Of a stretch of DNA of 64,000 bases, positions 17,354 through 25,961 are shown piece after piece. The stretch covers positions 620,001-684,000 of the forward strand of contig CAWACX010000002.1 in NCBI GenBank assembly GCA_963780755.1, written 5' to 3'. The stretch is from JALYNX01 sp963780755. Its GTDB lineage: Bacteria > Actinomycetota > Acidimicrobiia > Spongiisociales > ZC4RG35. The notes under the pieces were generated by a model, which saw only the letters and a program-made list of their open reading frames with translations, was not told the origin of the DNA and searched no databases. Numbering within the stretch: position 1 is the first letter of the stretch; the number at the start of each line of letters is the position of its first letter. The translations under genes were made by a program, and so were the position numbers.

Positions 17354-17989
17354 TCAACCGAAGCGGTAGCCCACCGACCGGACCGTTGTGATCCACGAGG
17401 AGCGCTCCTCACCGAGTTTGGCCCGCAGCCGTCGGACGTGGACGTCGACGGTGCGGGCGCCGCCGTAGTAGTCGTAGCCCCAGACCTTGGACAGCAACTG
17501 CTCCCGGGACCAGACCCGGACCGGGTTCTTCACCAGGAAGTGGAGCAACTCGTATTCCATGAAGGTCATGTCCAGTGGCTCCCCGGCGAGAGTGGCCTGG
17601 TAGTTGAGCGGGTTCAACTCCAAGTCCTTGAAGGTGACCAACGCTTCGTCCTGGTCCTCGGCGGCCAGGCGCTGCAGGCGCAGCCGCATCTCGAGGGGGT
17701 CGACGGGGGAGGTGATGAAGTCGGTGACCCCGGAGCCGGGCTCGATCAGAGCCAACTGCTCGATCGAGACCACGAGCAGCACGGGAAGCCCGATCACTTC
17801 GACGATCCGCGACAGCTCACGTAGTCGGCGTAATGGCTGATCGCCGAGTTCCACGCACAAGAGGTCGGCGTCGTTGATCCGTCGGTCCTCGGGGACCAGT
17901 TCCGGGGCGGCCACCACCGTGGCCCCGGCCAGGTCGAGGCCATCGGACACTCCCTCGGAGCAGTGTTCCGGGTGGAGCGCGACGTTCAC
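17354..17989 (-). CDS. glnR: GlnR-like atypical OmpR-family regulator
   Basis: A 211-residue protein with a degenerate receiver domain (about 1-105) and an OmpR/PhoB winged helix (about 115-211: EYELLHFLVKNP, RTVDVHVRRLRAKL, TVRSVGYRFG). The usual phosphoacceptor position reads LLCVELG, without Asp, and the normally invariant Lys-Pro motif reads SPVDP, so phosphorylation control is unlikely. It directly follows glnA with a GTGA overlap. GlnR, the actinobacterial nitrogen regulator, is an orphan of just this kind and controls glnA. The GlnR name is inferred from architecture and context; another orphan OmpR regulator remains possible. Confidence 0.68.
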   Translation of the reverse strand: MNVALHPEHCSEGVSDGLDLAGATVVAAPELVPEDRRINDADLLCVELGDQPLRRLRELSRIVEVIGLPVLLVVSIEQLALIEPGSGVTDFITSPVDPLEMRLRLQRLAAEDQDEALVTFKDLELNPLNYQATLAGEPLDMTFMEYELLHFLVKNPVRVWSREQLLSKVWGYDYYGGARTVDVHVRRLRAKLGEERSSWITTVRSVGYRFG

Positions 17990-19311
17990 AGGACCGGCAG
18001 GTAGGTCTCGAGCTCGAAACGGGAGACGTGGTGCTGGAAGCGGTCCCACTCCCGCCGCTTGTTGCGGAGGAACCAGTCGAAGACGTGCTCCCCGAGTGCC
18101 TCGGCCACCAACTCGGACCGCTCCATGCTGTCGAGGGCCTCGGCCAGGGTCTCCGGAAGGCGTCGCACACCTGCGGCGGCCCGCTCCGCTGAGGTCAGTC
18201 GGTGGATGTCGGCTGCGACCTCGGGTGGGAGCTCGTATCCCTCTTTGATCCCGGCCAGGCCCGCGGCCAGGATCACCGAGAGTGCCAGGTACGGGTTGCA
18301 GGCGGTGTCCGCAGCCCGATACTCGACCCGAACACTCGAGGGCTTGTTCTTCTTCACCGAGGGCACCCGCACCAGGGCCGACTGGTTGTTGCGCGCCCAG
18401 GACACGTAGATCGGGGCGTCGAATCCCGCCACCAACCTCTTGTAGGAGTTGACCCATTGGTTGGTTATGGCGGTGATCTCCGGGGCGTGTCGGAGCAGCC
18501 CGGCGATGAAGGCCTGCCCTACCTTGGACAGCCCGCCCGGTGTCCCCGGCTCGTGGAAGGCGTTGACCTCACCCTCGAAGAGCGAGAGATGGAGGTGCAT
18601 CCCCGATCCGTCGTAGTCCTCGAGCGGCTTGGGCATGAAGGTGGCATAGATCCCGTGTTGCAGAGCGACTTCCTTCACGGTGAGCCGGGAAGTCATGATG
18701 TTGTCGGCCATGGTGAGGGCGTCTGTGTAACGCACGATGATCTCGTGCTGGCTGGGGGCCACCTCGTGGTGGGAGTGCTCCACGGGGATTCCCATGTGCT
18801 CCAGCGCATTGATCGTGTTCCGCCGGTACTCCTGGGCGACGTCGAGCGGGGTCAGATCGAAGTACCCGCCCCGGTCGAGGACTTCGGGCTCGGGCCCGGA
18901 GTCCCTGAAATAGAAGAATTCGAGCTCGGGAGCGGCATAGAAGATGTAGCCCATCTCGGCGGCCTTCTCCACGTTCCGCTTGAGGACGATGCGAGGATCG
19001 CCGGAGAACGGCTCGCCATCGGGGGTGTAGATGTCGCAGAACATCCGTGCCACCTGCTCCTCGGTGCGCCAAGGGAGCACCTGGAAGGTGGAAGGGTCGG
19101 GTTTCGCCAGCATGTCCGCTTCCTGGATGCGGGCGTACCCGTCGATCGAGGAGCCGTCGAAGGTCATGCCCTCCTCGAAGGCGACCTCGAGCTCGGCGGG
19201 GCCGATGGAGACCGACTTGAGGAATCCCTGGACATCGGTGAACCACAGCCTGACGAAACGGATCCGCCGCTCCTCGACTGTCCTCAGCACGTACTCGGCT
19301 TGTTTGTTCAT
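17986..19311 (-). CDS. glnA: Glutamine synthetase type I
   Basis: Makes glutamine from glutamate, ammonia and ATP. The 441-residue protein has the beta-grasp domain (MTFDGSSIDGYARIQEADM near residue 58), metal ligands in APELEFF and HHEVAPSQHE, the ATP-binding MPKP and GSGMHLHLSL, and the R-containing NNQSALVRVP and VEYRAADTACNPYLA. The length fits the shorter GSI-alpha group, although a Tyr is present in GYELPPE, where GSI-beta enzymes carry the adenylylated Tyr. I start at 19311 (MNKQAEYVL); a GTG nine codons upstream is possible. Followed by the GlnR-like gene. Confidence 0.92.
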   Translation of the reverse strand: MNKQAEYVLRTVEERRIRFVRLWFTDVQGFLKSVSIGPAELEVAFEEGMTFDGSSIDGYARIQEADMLAKPDPSTFQVLPWRTEEQVARMFCDIYTPDGEPFSGDPRIVLKRNVEKAAEMGYIFYAAPELEFFYFRDSGPEPEVLDRGGYFDLTPLDVAQEYRRNTINALEHMGIPVEHSHHEVAPSQHEIIVRYTDALTMADNIMTSRLTVKEVALQHGIYATFMPKPLEDYDGSGMHLHLSLFEGEVNAFHEPGTPGGLSKVGQAFIAGLLRHAPEITAITNQWVNSYKRLVAGFDAPIYVSWARNNQSALVRVPSVKKNKPSSVRVEYRAADTACNPYLALSVILAAGLAGIKEGYELPPEVAADIHRLTSAERAAAGVRRLPETLAEALDSMERSELVAEALGEHVFDWFLRNKRREWDRFQHHVSRFELETYLPVL

Positions 19312-19339
19312 CGATGGGCTCCCGGTGTCCGGCCACACA

Positions 19340-20467
19340 TTATGAATCCGCCGACCCGGGAATGGAATCGACGGTGCGGCCAGGGGCGGACACGGTCAGG
19401 CTGATGGCCAGCACCGCACATCCGGCGGCCAACGTCACCACCCAGGCCACGGCGGACCGCAGCCCGATTCGGTCGGCGCCGAGGCCGATCAGCGCCGGGC
19501 CGAGCATGATCCCGAGCCGGGTGCCCACGGTGAGGGCGGCGAGCCCGGCGCCTTCGGAGAAGGAGGAGTGCGATCCGGCGAGCTTGTAGAGCACCGGGAG
19601 CGCGACCGAGATCCCCAGCCCCCAGATACCGAACCCGAGCAGGGCCATGCCCACCGTCGATGACGTGACGACGATGAACATTGCGGCGACTGCCACCCCG
19701 ATCCCGGTGAAGAGAGTCCGTCGGCCCCCGAGGCGATCGACCACGAAGTCCCCACCCATGCGACCGATGAGCGTCCCTCCGGTGAAGAGAATGAGGCCGA
19801 CTCCACCTGTCGTTCCGACCTCATCCACGAGGAAGATCGCGCTCCAATCGAATGGCGCCCCTTCGATCATCACCGCGGTGGCTCCGGCAAGCATCAACCC
19901 GATTGCGAGCCGGCCCGACCGTTCGCCAACCCTGGCCCTCAACGGCGCAGAGGGCACCATGCGCGCTGCGAAGAACACGACTAGGAGTCCCACCACCGCA
20001 GTGACCGACAGCTGGGTACCGAGACCGATGTCGGCGCTCACTGCCAGAGCGGCGATCCCGGCGCCGAGAAAAGTCCCCAGGCTCCACATCCCATGAAGGC
20101 GGGTCATGATCGATCGCCCGACTTGCTCCTCCACCCTCACCCCGACTGCGTTCATCCCAACGTCGGTCTGGGCGTCCAAGAATCCGAGCACGCCCAGCAC
20201 CACGGCCAGCCAGGCCACAGAGGGCACGAGAGCGATCAAAGGGAGCAGGGCAAAGAGGAGGACCGATCCCAGCACCGCCGACGTCTTCGACCCGAGGCGC
20301 CCCAGGATCACCCCGCTCAGCGAGGAGCCCGTGATCGCGCCCAGACCTCCGAGGGCGAGAGCCAGGCCCAGGGTCCCCAGGTCGACTCCGAGCCGGTCCC
20401 GGATCTCAGGAAGACGGGGAAGCCAGCTTCCGGCGACGGCGCCATTGGCGAGAAAGATCAACGCCAC
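19340..20467 (-). CDS. MFS transporter (YbjJ-like)
   Basis: A major-facilitator protein of at least 375 residues with about 12 hydrophobic helices. The opening FLANGAVAGSWLPRLPEIRDRLG and the HGMWSLGTFLG motif resemble the YbjJ/fucose-permease-like subgroup. Substrate unknown. The GTG at 20467 gives a truncated first loop: the frame is open for another 19 codons to the whiB stop and contains SSVRRATVG, which looks like the natural N-terminus, so a non-standard start such as the CTG near 20494 is possible. It lies 54 bp after whiB and 28 bp before glnA. Confidence 0.78.
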   Translation of the reverse strand: MALIFLANGAVAGSWLPRLPEIRDRLGVDLGTLGLALALGGLGAITGSSLSGVILGRLGSKTSAVLGSVLLFALLPLIALVPSVAWLAVVLGVLGFLDAQTDVGMNAVGVRVEEQVGRSIMTRLHGMWSLGTFLGAGIAALAVSADIGLGTQLSVTAVVGLLVVFFAARMVPSAPLRARVGERSGRLAIGLMLAGATAVMIEGAPFDWSAIFLVDEVGTTGGVGLILFTGGTLIGRMGGDFVVDRLGGRRTLFTGIGVAVAAMFIVVTSSTVGMALLGFGIWGLGISVALPVLYKLAGSHSSFSEGAGLAALTVGTRLGIMLGPALIGLGADRIGLRSAVAWVVTLAAGCAVLAISLTVSAPGRTVDSIPGSADS

Positions 20468-20521
20468 TCCGACGGTGGCACGGCGGACGGAGCTCAGGGC
20501 AGTGTCTTCCGGCGGTTCAGC

Positions 20522-20836
20522 TCAACGCCGTCGGGCGGCCAGCCATTTGCGACGAAGCGACTTGCGCTCCTCCTCGGTGGTCCCACCCCAGATCCCGGTC
20601 CGCTCGTTGGTCTCCAGGGCGAACTCGAGGCAGTCCTCACTCACCTCGCAGGTCGCGCATATCGCTTGAGCCCGCTCGACGATGTCCTCGATGTCGTCGC
20701 CATTGGGGAAGAAGAGGGCGTGGGGGTGTCCGGAGCAGGCAGCGCGATCCCTCCAGTCGGCAACCAGCCCGGTGCCGAGTTGTGTCGAACCATGCGTCAC
20801 TGATCCGAGTTTGGTGCAGCCGCGGCCGATTTCCAA
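20522..20836 (-). CDS. WhiB-family regulator (second copy)
   Basis: A Wbl protein of up to 104 residues. Cluster cysteines: one in RAACSG and three in CATCEVSEDC; GIWGGTTEEER follows, then a basic tail KSLRRKWLAARRR that can bind DNA. This longer basic tail distinguishes it from the short copy at 7624 and resembles the WhiB1/WhiB2 group. The start is uncertain: TTG at 20836 or GTG at 20800; neither has a strong Shine-Dalgarno. The gene lies upstream of the MFS gene on the same strand. Confidence 0.88.
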   Translation of the reverse strand: MEIGRGCTKLGSVTHGSTQLGTGLVADWRDRAACSGHPHALFFPNGDDIEDIVERAQAICATCEVSEDCLEFALETNERTGIWGGTTEEERKSLRRKWLAARRR

Positions 20837-20845
20837 GACCGATTT

Positions 20846-20864
20846 CTGATTTGACCGAAATCAG
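20846..20864. promoter_or_regulatory. AT-rich palindrome upstream of whiB copy 2
   Basis: CTGATTT-GACCG-AAATCAG is a perfect 7+7 inverted repeat 9 bases before the TTG of the whiB gene, and it covers the stop codon of the preceding minus-strand gene. It could be an operator or a weak terminator. Confidence 0.4.
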
Positions 20865-21850
20865 CCGACAGGCGGCGGGGCCTCTTCATCCTCGTCTGGC
20901 GGTGGCGCGGCCATGGGCCCGGGTTCGTCGGTTACCTCTTCCTCAACGACCGGCTCCACCGGCTCCACCGGCTCCGTGACTTCGTCTGCGACCGGCGCGC
21001 TCGCCGCCGCGACTCCGGCTGCCGTTGTGGCCTCGGGAACGACATCGGCGATTCTGGTGCGCCGGGTAGCGAGCACTATGAGCGAGATCAGGGAGACGAG
21101 TCCGATCAGCGCCGCGATCCGCGAGACCGTCGTCGAGAACGGGTCGGCGGTCAGGGTGACGAACGCGAAGCCGTCACATTGGCCCCCGTCGCCGCTGATC
21201 TCACCGCCCACTTCGAACACGCCCCGGATCACCTGCCCAGAGATATCACTGACTTCGTCCACATACGCCGATATGTCGGCGACTTCGCCCTGATTCTCGG
21301 TGTTGCCCGCGCTGTTCGACTCGCTGCCATCGGCGATCACGATCGGGAAGCCCCCGACGTCGACCCAGATCTCCCAGGTGTGGTCCATGATCGGTGCCGG
21401 CGAGGTGGCCTGCCAGGACAGCCCGCCTTCCGGGTCGATCTCGAATGGATCACCTCGAGTGGTGTCGGTCATGATGGTGCTGTCGACATCGGACTGGGCC
21501 TCGACCGTGCACCCACCGTTGAGCTCGCCGCTCTCGTCGAGATCGGCAATTCCGGTGGCGCCCCAAGCGATCAGCGCAACTGCGATGACCATGGGAAACA
21601 GGAACGAGAAAGCGGAGGCGCGCTCCCGGCCCCACCCACTCATGAAGATGCCGATCAGGCCAAACACTCCGGCTGTGCCGAATGCCAAGAGTCGGTCGAA
21701 CGGCCAGACCCCGGCCTGTTGCAGGATCACTGCGACGGAGAGGCCGAGGAGGATCCCGAGGAACAAACCGGTCCAGGGCCGGGCTCGGGTCTGAACCCTC
21801 ACCGTGCCCGTTTCGCCGGTCTTCCCAATGGTGTCATCACCGTTTGGCAT
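20861..21850 (-). CDS. Hypothetical membrane protein with acidic C-terminal tail
   Basis: A 329-residue protein I cannot place in a family. It has two or three N-terminal transmembrane helices (about 28-50, 56-72, 85-100), a roughly 125-residue extracytoplasmic segment with two or three cysteines, another transmembrane helix (about 245-265), and a cytoplasmic tail of Ala, Pro, Glu and Asp that ends in PPPDEDEEAPPPVG. The Pro/Glu-rich tail recalls the RDD protein at 10844, but no domain is shared. It is divergent from the TetR gene (103-bp gap). Confidence 0.6.
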   Translation of the reverse strand: MPNGDDTIGKTGETGTVRVQTRARPWTGLFLGILLGLSVAVILQQAGVWPFDRLLAFGTAGVFGLIGIFMSGWGRERASAFSFLFPMVIAVALIAWGATGIADLDESGELNGGCTVEAQSDVDSTIMTDTTRGDPFEIDPEGGLSWQATSPAPIMDHTWEIWVDVGGFPIVIADGSESNSAGNTENQGEVADISAYVDEVSDISGQVIRGVFEVGGEISGDGGQCDGFAFVTLTADPFSTTVSRIAALIGLVSLISLIVLATRRTRIADVVPEATTAAGVAAASAPVADEVTEPVEPVEPVVEEEVTDEPGPMAAPPPDEDEEAPPPVG

Positions 21851-21953
21851 CTTTCACCTCCAGGTACGACGCGAATCTAGGACGAGACGGGAATCGATCG
21901 TCGGCAAGACCTCGATGGCTCTTGGCCCGATTGCGGGATAGCCTTGCCTTTCC

Positions 21954-22571
21954 ATGCCACGTATCCGCGCGGCCTCCATCGACGAGCACAAGGCGCTGAC
22001 CAAGAGGGCCCTGCTCGATGCCGCCCAGGCCCTGATCCGGGAGTCGGGCACTGCAGACCTCCCACTGGGGGAGATCGCGCTCGCGGCCGGGGTCGGCCGC
22101 ACCACTCTCTACGACTACTTCGACGACCGCGATGACCTGATAGCGACCCTCGTCGAGGACGAGCTTCCCGGGGTGGTCGAGACCATCCTCGAGTCGGTCC
22201 CAGCGGCTGGGAGCCACGCCGAACGACTCGCCGAGCTGGCCTCTCGCACTGTCCGGTTCGTGGTGACCGACCCGGTCCTCGGAGTCATTCTTCACCGCGA
22301 GGTGGGCCGAATGAGCCCCGCCGCCGAAGTCCGGATCAGGGCGGCACATGCCACCCTCGCCGAGACCATGATGGGCCTCTATCAGGCCGGGGTCTCGGCT
22401 GGTGATTTCCGTCTCATTCCTCCCGATCTTGCCGGGCGCTGGATTCAGGACACGATCATGTCCGCTGCGAGGTCAGTGCTCATCTCGCCGAGCCCGGCGG
22501 ACCGAGTCGAGCTCGTTATACCGCACCTTCGACTTTTCCTGCTTGGCGGGCTTTCCGCCGGCCGGAGTTAA
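21954..22571 (+). CDS. TetR/AcrR-family transcriptional regulator
   Basis: A 205-residue protein with an N-terminal TetR helix-turn-helix (ALLDAAQALIRESG, then IALAAGVGRTTLYDYFDDRDDL) and an alpha-helical ligand domain without recognisable specificity. It is divergent from the membrane protein at 20861, a common arrangement for a regulator and its target, and sits 18 bp upstream of ppk1, which may be coincidental. Confidence 0.85.
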   Translation: MPRIRAASIDEHKALTKRALLDAAQALIRESGTADLPLGEIALAAGVGRTTLYDYFDDRDDLIATLVEDELPGVVETILESVPAAGSHAERLAELASRTVRFVVTDPVLGVILHREVGRMSPAAEVRIRAAHATLAETMMGLYQAGVSAGDFRLIPPDLAGRWIQDTIMSAARSVLISPSPADRVELVIPHLRLFLLGGLSAGRS

Positions 22572-22588
22572 CGGATCGGTAACCAGGC
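22567..22588 (+). promoter_or_regulatory. Weak two-unit PHO-box-like direct repeat before ppk1
   Basis: GTTAACGGATC and GGTAACCAGGC are adjacent 11-bp units resembling the GTTCACC-type half-sites of actinobacterial PhoP boxes, each matching about five of seven positions. They overlap the tetR stop codon and end just before the ppk1 GTG. Confidence 0.3.
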
Positions 22589-22589
22589 C

Positions 22590-24662
22590 GTGGTATTCAT
22601 CCCAACCGAAATGGAGCATTTCGACCCGGATCATTTCCTCAACCGCGAGCTCTCCTGGTTGGAGTTCAACAAGCGGGTGCTGACCCTGGTGCAACGGCCT
22701 GATTTCCCGTTGCTGGAACGTGCCAAGTTCCTTGCCATCTGGGCGGCCAACCAGGACGAGTTCTTCCAGGTCAGGGTGGCAGGCCTCAAAGAGCAGGTGG
22801 CGCACGGAGTGGGGGTCACCCCCGACGATGGGATGACGCCGAGCCAGCAATTGGCGGCCATCCGACACGACGTCGACCTCCAGTACGAGGCAGTTTCCAA
22901 GCAATTCCTGTCCGAGGTGGCCCCCGCCCTGGCCACGGAAGGAATCGTGTTCAGCGACTACCCAACACTCGATGCCGAAGACCGGGAGTTCCTCGACCGG
23001 CAGTTTCGGGACCTGGTGTTCCCGGTGGTGACACCACTCGCAGTCGACCCCTCCCATCCCTTCCCGTACATCTCGAACCTGTCACTGAACATGGCGGTGT
23101 TCGTGAGGAATCCCGACACCGGTCTGGCCCGGTTTGCCCGGGTCAAGGTGCCGCCGATCCTGCCCCGCTTCGTGGTGCTCCCCGACGGCGAGAGGTTCGT
23201 GCCGCTGGAGCAGGTGATCGCAGCCCACTTGCCCGCTCTCTTCCCCGGCATGGAAGTCCTGGCCAACCACGTGTTCCGCGTCACCCGAAACGCCGACATC
23301 GACGTCGAAGAGGACGAGGGTGGGGACCTGTTGATGGCCATCGAGTCCGAGCTCACCCAACGTCGCTTCGGGAGGATTGTGCGTCTCGAGATACACCCCG
23401 ACATGCCCGACGAGGTGCTCGACCTGCTGCTCCGGGAGATGGGCGCCACCGAGGATGACGTGTTCCGGGTGGAAGGGCCCCTCGACCTTGCCGGGCTGTG
23501 GGGGCTGTACGACCTGGATCGCCCGGAGTTGAAGTTCGACACTTTCACCGGGGTGACGCCGGCGCGTCTTGCCGTATCTGCAGGCGAGCAGGTGGACCTG
23601 TTCGAAGTCATCCGCCAAGGCGACCTCCTCGCCCATCACCCGTACGACTCGTTCACCCCCACAGTCGAGGCGTTCATCGACCGCGCCGCCCGTGATCCCA
23701 GGGTGCTTGCGATCAAGATGACTCTTTACCGCACCTCGAGCGACAGCCCGATCATGGCCTCATTGATCCAGGCCGCCGAGTCGGGCAAGCAAGTCGTCGC
23801 GCTGGTCGAGTTGAAGGCCCGATTCGACGAGGAGCGCAACATCGAGTGGGCGCAGCGCCTGGAGGACGCAGGCGTCCATGTCACCTATGGCGTGGTCGGG
23901 CTCAAGACGCACACCAAGCTCACGCTTGTGGTGCGCCGAGAGGGTGAGGGGGTTGCCCGTTACGCCCACGTCGGGACCGGCAACTACAACGAGAAGACCG
24001 CTCGGACCTATGAGGACGTCGCGATGTTCACCGGCGATCCCGACATCGGGTCGGATCTGTCCGACATCTTCAACTACCTCACCGGTTACTCCCGTCAGAC
24101 CAACTACCGAAAGCTGGTCGTCTCACCCAACGGCATCCGCAGCCGGATCACCGAGTTGATCGAAGACGAGGCTTCACGGACCGACGGGCACATCGTCATG
24201 AAGATGAACTCCCTGGTCGACGCCCGGATCATCGAGTCGCTATACGCGGCTTCCCGGGCCGGGACCCGGGTGGATCTCATAATTCGCGGAATCTGCTGCC
24301 TTCGCCCTGGTGTCCCTGAGCTCTCCGAGAACATCACGGTGCGCTCGATCGTGGGCCGCTATCTCGAGCACTCACGGATCTATCGCTTCGGAGCGAGGGG
24401 ACGGTCCCGCCATTACTACATCGGCTCCGCGGACCTGATGCCCCGGAACCTCGACCGCAGGGTCGAGGCCCTGGCGCCGATCCTCGATCCCGACTTGCAA
24501 TTCAGGGTCGACGAAGTCCTCGACGTGCTTCTTGCCGACGATCACCTGGCCTTCGAGCTCGCCGGTGACGGGACCTGGACCAGAGTCCCATCGGTGAAGG
24601 GCGTCGACGCCCATATCGCCCTCCAGGAACTGGCCCGGACCCGGTCCACCGCTCACCTTTGA
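22590..24662 (+). CDS. ppk1: Polyphosphate kinase 1
   Basis: Reversibly transfers the gamma phosphate of ATP onto polyphosphate. The 690-residue protein has the N domain (NRELSWLEFNKRVL), head domain, and two PLD-like catalytic domains. The autophosphorylated histidine is in LKTHTKLTL (about H441) and the second catalytic histidine is in YLEHSRIYRF (about H594). GTG start at 22590; an in-frame ATG at 22611 also fits the family start (MEHFDPDHFLNRELS). It lies immediately upstream of the PHO box and pst genes, making this a phosphate storage/uptake region. Confidence 0.96.
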   Translation: MVFIPTEMEHFDPDHFLNRELSWLEFNKRVLTLVQRPDFPLLERAKFLAIWAANQDEFFQVRVAGLKEQVAHGVGVTPDDGMTPSQQLAAIRHDVDLQYEAVSKQFLSEVAPALATEGIVFSDYPTLDAEDREFLDRQFRDLVFPVVTPLAVDPSHPFPYISNLSLNMAVFVRNPDTGLARFARVKVPPILPRFVVLPDGERFVPLEQVIAAHLPALFPGMEVLANHVFRVTRNADIDVEEDEGGDLLMAIESELTQRRFGRIVRLEIHPDMPDEVLDLLLREMGATEDDVFRVEGPLDLAGLWGLYDLDRPELKFDTFTGVTPARLAVSAGEQVDLFEVIRQGDLLAHHPYDSFTPTVEAFIDRAARDPRVLAIKMTLYRTSSDSPIMASLIQAAESGKQVVALVELKARFDEERNIEWAQRLEDAGVHVTYGVVGLKTHTKLTLVVRREGEGVARYAHVGTGNYNEKTARTYEDVAMFTGDPDIGSDLSDIFNYLTGYSRQTNYRKLVVSPNGIRSRITELIEDEASRTDGHIVMKMNSLVDARIIESLYAASRAGTRVDLIIRGICCLRPGVPELSENITVRSIVGRYLEHSRIYRFGARGRSRHYYIGSADLMPRNLDRRVEALAPILDPDLQFRVDEVLDVLLADDHLAFELAGDGTWTRVPSVKGVDAHIALQELARTRSTAHL

Positions 24663-24686
24663 CGGCCGATTCGGGGCGTCCTCAAC

Positions 24687-24730
24687 GTTCATCTCTCGTT
24701 CACACGGCGGTCGGATCTCGTTCAAGGCCC
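24687..24730 (+). promoter_or_regulatory. PHO box: four 11-bp direct-repeat units upstream of pstS
   Basis: Exactly phased units GTTCATCTCTC, GTTCACACGGC, GGTCGGATCTC and GTTCAAGGCCC run from 24687 to 24730. The half-site GTTCA with 11-bp period is the known target pattern of actinobacterial PhoP/RegX3 regulators. A -10-like TAGCTT begins at 24736, so bound regulator would sit at the -35 position and activate transcription. Confidence 0.75.
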
Positions 24731-24812
24731 ACTCTTAGCTTGCCGCGTGACCGTGGGGGCGAGACCTTCATGGTTTGTTGAAAACCGTTTCCCTATCAAG
24801 GAGATAGAAGGG

Positions 24813-25896
24813 ATGAAGGTCCGAATTGCCCGCCTCATCGGCTGTGTTTGCGGTGCTGGCGCTGGTCCTCGCCGCGTGCGGCGACGGGGCGCGGAGGAAC
24901 GACCACGACCGCCGGCTCCGAAGAGCCAACGACCACGACTGCACCGACGAGCCGGCCACACTGCCGAGGGGGCGGCGGCGGGACCTGTCAGGGAACATCG
25001 TCGTTTCCGGATCGTCCACTGTGGAGCCGATCGTGGCCCGGGTCGGCGGAGGCTTTCGACGGCGCCAACCCGGGTGTCGCCACCTCTGTCGAAGGGCCCG
25101 GCACCGGAGACGGCTTCGCCCGGTTCTGCGCCGGGGAGACCGACATCTCCAACGCCTCACGGCCGATTTCCGATGAAGAGATCGCCCTTGTGCGAGGAAG
25201 GCGGCAGTCGAATACGTCGAGCTTCACGTCGCGACCGATGGGATCACGGTGATCACCAACCCGGCGAACGAAGCGGTGAGCTGCCTTGCCTTCACCGACC
25301 TCTACGCCCTCGTCGGTCCCGAGTCGGAAGGGTTCGCCAATTGGTCGGACGCCAATGCGCTGGCCGCCGAGTTGGGAGCCCCCAACGCTCCCTACGCCGA
25401 CGATCCGCTGGTGATCACCGCTCCTGGTGAGGAGTCGGGCACCTATGACACCTTCGTCGAATTCGTGATCGCCGACATCTCCGAGGAGCGACTCGGTGAG
25501 GACAACGACTTCACCCGTGCCGACTACAACGCAGCGGCCAACGACACGGTCATCGTCGACGGCATCACCGGTGATCCCACATCGCTGGGTTGGGTTGGCT
25601 TCGCCTTCTACGAGGAAAATGCCGATGCCCTCAAGGCGATCGAGTTGGACGATGGTGAGTCAGGGTGCGTCGCGCCCACGGCCGAGACCATCGCCAGCTT
25701 CGAGTACCCGCTCTCCCGGCCGCTGTTCATCTACGTGAAGACCACCGACCTGGCGAATCGGGCCGACCTGACGGCATTCGTCGACTACTTCCTCTCCGAT
25801 GAGGGGTTGGCTGCGGTGACCGAAGCCGGATACGTCCAATTGCCGGCAGAGGACATCGAGGCCACCCGGGCCGCCTGGACGGGCGCCAAGGGCTAG
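24813..25896 (+). pseudogene. pstS: pstS phosphate-binding lipoprotein, about five frameshifts
   Basis: The ATG at 24813 follows AAGGAGA. Similarity runs in pieces: the lipoprotein signal AVFAVLALVLAACGDG, a Thr-rich linker (TTTTAGSEEPTTTT), NIVVSGSSTVEPI, ANPGVATSVEGPGTGDGF, then from about 25200 in one frame DGITVITNPANEAVSC to the end. The phosphate-binding SGSSTVEPI and GTGDGF loops are intact, each in a different frame. PstS captures periplasmic phosphate for PstCAB. As written it cannot yield a protein; surviving motifs argue for sequence errors or very recent damage. Confidence 0.8.
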
Positions 25897-25909
25897 ACCG
25901 ACTGAACGA

Positions 25910-25940
25910 TTGGGGGGCCGGACCGGCTCCGGCCCCCCAA
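25910..25940 (+). terminator. Strong hairpin between pstS and pstC
   Basis: TTGGGGGGCCGGA and TCCGGCCCCCCAA form a perfect 13-bp stem with a 5-base loop, followed by TCTCTATATT. As an intra-operon terminator it would leave pstS more abundant than the permease genes. Confidence 0.8.
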
Positions 25941-25961
25941 TCTCTATATTCAGGACGAGTC

